Positions 60,695-64,000 of a DNA stretch of 64,000 bases are shown piece after piece (the first letter of the stretch is position 1; every line of letters starts with the position of its first letter). The position numbers were made by a program, and so were the translations under genes. The notes beneath the pieces are model-generated. The model saw only the letters and a program-made list of their open reading frames with translations, was not told the origin of the DNA and made no database searches. Source of the stretch: Tyto alba (Eukaryota; Chordata; Aves; Strigiformes; Tytonidae); assembly GCF_018691265.1 (NCBI RefSeq), contig NW_024881313.1, positions 10,988,501 to 11,052,500 on the forward strand. The letters are read 5' to 3'.

Positions 60695-62000
60695 CTAGAA
60701 TCATACAAAATTTTAAGTGGTAAGGGACCTCTGGAGGTAATCTGGTGCAACCTCCTGTTCAAAGCAACCTTATCTGAATTCACAGTTGCTCAGGGCTTTG
60801 TCCAGAGAAGTTTTGAAAATGTCCAAAGTTGGAGATTCCACAGCCTGTTACACTGCTTGGTCAACCACAGTGAATACACTTTTCTTTCTTTAAGTCCAGT
60901 TTTGTAGTGTTGTTTCTTGTCCTTTCATCATACACCTCTGAGAAGTGTCTAGCTTTATCTTATCTATAACACTCCACTAGGTACTGGAAGACTGCAATTA
61001 GATCAGTCTAGTTTACCAGACTAAACAAATGCATTTCCCTCAGTCTGTTTGCAGCACAATTGGACCCATTGTCAACCACTGAGACATGCCACTTGAAATT
61101 ACTTGGAATGGACTTTGATCACTATGCCTGTTGGTCTAGCCAGTTCACTAACCACCTAACCACCTAATACTTTACAAATCCAGTCCATATGTCTCAATTT
61201 GGCTAAGAGGATACCATGGGAAACTATGACAAAGTCTTGCTAAAGTCAACTTAAATGATTTCTACTGCACTTTCCATACCCACTGAGTTAGTCATTTGAT
61301 CATAGAAGGAACTGAAGCCGGTCAGACACAATATGCCTTTGATAATTTAATGCTAACTGTTCCTCCTCCTTATTCTTCCCTCACTGTGGAAAAGACTTCT
61401 AGAATGATTTGTTCCATAATTTTCCTAGGTACAGAAGTGATGCTAACAAGATTGTAGATCTCCAGATCCCCCTTCTTGGCTTTCTTATGAACATAACATT
61501 TCCTTTTCTCAGTCAATGGGGACCTCCCACAATTGTCACAAGCTTTCAAAGGCAATAGGAAATGTGGGTTTGAAATGTTGGCTAGTTCTCTCAGCACACT
61601 TGCAGGCAGCCGACCTGGTCCCAGACCTGTGTATGTCCAGCTTACTTAATTAGTCCATAATTTGATCCTCCTCTACCATATGTAGTACCTCTCCCCCTGA
61701 AACACCAGACCTTGCACACTAAAGACTGAAGCAAAGAAGGTGCCGAGTTCCTCAGTTTTTTCCACACTTTTCATCATGAAGTCCGAAGCCTGATGACACA
61801 GCTCAAACCCACATTTTCTTCAATCTCACTGCTACTGCCAATGTACCTGCGGAAGCTTTTCTTGTTACCAACTCCAGCTTAGCTTTGGCCTTTGACATGC
61901 CAGCATGTCTCAGTGATGCTTCTGTATTTCTCTTATATTCATTACCCACTTTCACACCCACATAAAGGATCATGACTCCACAGTTTGGTGGTTAAGGTAC
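60695..62000 (-). mobile_element. old CR1 LINE copy, about 1.3 kb, strongly diverged
   Basis: The left border, read on the minus strand, is CCAGAGGTCCCTTACCAC followed by TTGTATGATTCTA, a worn CR1 3' end. Rightwards come words of the reverse transcriptase region. The far right (about 61830-61960) still matches the CR1 stretch that reads on the plus strand TACCTGCGGAAGCTTTTC and CTTAGCTTTGGCCTTTGACA. Small gaps and many substitutions make it the oldest of the long CR1 copies here. The right border is approximate; a few more old bases may belong to it. Confidence 0.8.
61370..61597 (-). pseudogene. CR1 reverse transcriptase remnant
   Basis: A 75-codon minus-strand frame contains KKGDLEIYNLVSITSVPRKI, a worn form of the CR1 block that usually reads GNYRPVSLTSVPGKIMEQI, followed by MEQIILE. 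This lies N-terminal to the catalytic motifs. The frame is closed by stops on both sides and the rest of the domain is scattered in other frames, so no function remains. Confidence 0.75.
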
Positions 62001-64000
62001 TTAATAAGGTGGGACAGTCCTCAGTTTTGGACCCTGTTCCAGAAATTAGTTCTGCAGTTTAATATCAATAAATTAACAATACTACTCAACTGATCTAGCT
62101 CCAGTTTGTCATCCTTCTCCAGCCCATGGGGCTGGCTTTCTGCTCTGTACTGTTGTCACATTTCTACTGCGAAAGAGTAGAGATTGCCAGCTTAGCCAAC
62201 ATCCTCATAAGTACAGTGCTCCTGAAACATGAGTGATCTAGCTGTGAACCTCTTCAGGACAGTGGGGGGCTTGGGTACATGTCTGAATTCAGAATTGGTG
62301 AGCTTTCATGACCACCCAGTTGGAGTACAAAAGGACACACTTTTGTTATAATTCAGAAACAATATTTGTTCATATGTATGCTCTGAAGATATTAGATGAA
62401 CTGAATGTCTCAGAGGTCTCAGACCGTAGAACACATACTAGTTCAATCTCAAGAGGGTATAAGAGAAAATAAATCAAGAAGTATTTCACTTTGAGAAGAA
62501 ATAAATCATATCCTAGAGAGATTATACAAATTGGATCAGGAAGATTTAAGATATAAGCTAGAGTGGTCTGAGCCAAATGTGATCTCTAAGTTTTAGGTCT
62601 AAGTGACAGATGGCTGATATTGTCCACAGTAACTAGAGAAGGGAGGGACAGACTGGAATACTGATGAGCTTTCTCTAAGCTGATGTCTGGACATTCACAA
62701 ATAAGTGACAGAAATATATGTCAGGACTTTACACTGAACAGGAGACACATGAGATCAAAGAGAGAAAATGTGTTTTCAGGCATGCACAGTACTGAAAGAT
62801 ACCAGCCTTACTAAGCATCAGCGCTGTCGTATATCTGTGACACTTTGTGTCCCCATCCACACCAGCCTGTTCAGCCTCTGCTCAGAACTGCCAGGTATCG
62901 GGGAACTGCAGCGATAGGCAGGTGCCCATGCAGAGGGGTTTGTGCTGAGCAAAGGGATTCTGTGCCCTTTGGCAGAGTGGTGAACAACAGGAGCATTCAT
63001 TCAGTGTTTCCAGCACAAAAATGAGTGAAGGACTCTGCCTACGGGGATGAGACTGACTGAGGATCAGAAAAGTAAGCCTCAAACTGTGGTTGCCCTGAAA
63101 CTCACTTTTTGCGCAAAAGGCCTAATAATACTACTATGTTTTCAAGCAGTGTCAGGATGCTTTTTTGATAACAGCAGGAGGAAAGATTCAAATGGCATTT
63201 TCTGTGACTGGCACAGAAACAGTAATGAATTTGGAAAAAAGAAAAAGTGACAGAAGAGCCAAATATACAGTCTCACTGGAACCAATAAGCTCAGAAGAAA
63301 ATGATTGAAACTTTGACTAAAAGAACTCACCAAAGATGAATTTGGAACTCCATCAACCTCAGTTACTATTAAAGAAAGACAAGACTTTACTCTTTTAATT
63401 GAGAAGCAGAAATAGAAAGGGAATTCATAGCACAATTCAGGATTACATATTTGAAAAACAATTTAGGAAAAGCCAATACTGGTTTAAAATAGTCTCTCTA
63501 TAGTCAAGATATACTGTTTTACTTAATTTTCAGAGTTATCACAGTAATTTTTATCTCTCCACATATCAAGCAGAAACGCTTGTTCAGTATGAGAAGGAAG
63601 GGGAGCAGAGAGTAAAAGATTTGCTGCTAAACCAAAGTTATCTCTTTGTTAATTTTAGTAGTGGTTTGAGAATAAAAATAAATAACAATGAAAATATTCA
63701 CTAAATGTTATCAAAGCAGAAGACAAGAGACTATCAAACTGTCAAATATTATTTAGTTCAAGTGTAAAGTCCCTATCAGTGGAAAGTTAGATAATCAGCA
63801 CTAGGCACAGACATTTCTTTGAATCACATTCAAACTAGGGGTGAAAAAAAAACATTGTTCAAATTGAGCAAGTCAGCTGCGAAGGCATGGAAAGGTTGTT
63901 TTACCAGCAGTAGGAACAAAAGAGAATTTGTACTTCTTAATGGATTTTTTCCCATTAAAATAATAATTTCACTGAATAATTAATAGAAAACCTGAAGAAT
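62001..64000. other. AT-rich non-coding DNA, no gene recognised
   Basis: No gene is recognised. A mildly GC-raised patch lies at 62815-63050, open for 60-66 codons in two minus-strand frames without recognisable features. The remainder is AT-rich with short A runs. Confidence 0.5.

Noticed and set aside
1..64000. CRISPR arrays, operons, riboswitches, prophage or other bacterial systems
   Set aside because: No regularly spaced repeats, no Shine-Dalgarno-led gene rows; the content is vertebrate non-coding DNA with CR1 and ERVL repeats.

Overview
The window reads as AT-rich, non-coding DNA from a bird, probably not a galliform. Two observations support this. Several pieces of CR1 LINE are present, three of them ending in the diagnostic tail with the 8-bp ATTCTATG-like repeat or its worn form. 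There are also two long terminal repeats of ERVL type whose ends, promoter order and internal phrases match LTRs common in neoavian genomes. CR1 also occurs in crocodilians and turtles, so the bird call rests mainly on the LTRs. No host protein-coding gene, tRNA, rRNA or snRNA could be recognised. Almost all open frames are 60-140 codons long, lack recognisable domains, and are what AT-rich random sequence gives. The window is most likely intergenic or deep intronic.

Layout. 1-16906: unique-looking AT-rich DNA with homopolymers, a 31-bp tandem duplication (1691-1752), a perfect 22-bp palindrome (5630-5651) and a C/ACC tract (11506-11539). 16912-17395: a 484-bp solo LTR, minus orientation, with TG...CA ends and a perfect 5-bp target duplication. 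19095-20189: a second, longer solo LTR of a different ERVL group, also minus, containing a 25-G run followed by (TG)7. 20190-43439: long AT-rich stretch with simple repeats and one worn CR1 3' tail (about 27236-27297). 43440-43690: old CR1 3' fragment, minus. 43691-48822: AT-rich, with an LTR-like segment and two exon-like intervals that I could not confirm. 48823-51330: a 2.5-kb CR1 copy, minus, carrying endonuclease and reverse transcriptase remnants, followed by a possible old LTR piece (about 51430-51715). 52946-53629: an isolated GC-rich block that I could not identify. 55740-57345: a CR1 copy, plus, with the best preserved reverse transcriptase frame (272 codons). 60695-62000: a very worn CR1 copy, minus. 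The rest is AT-rich and featureless.

Nothing here forms a pathway or operon. The identifiable genes are dead retrotransposon genes: CR1 ORF2 would encode an endonuclease plus reverse transcriptase for target-primed retrotransposition, but every copy is 5'-truncated and broken by stops, frameshifts or catalytic-site change. I saw no convincing new biological system. The items most worth a second look are the GC-rich block, the 173-bp exon-like interval at 47665-47837 (minus), the short GC-raised peptide-like stretch near 24650-24870, and the 22-bp palindrome.
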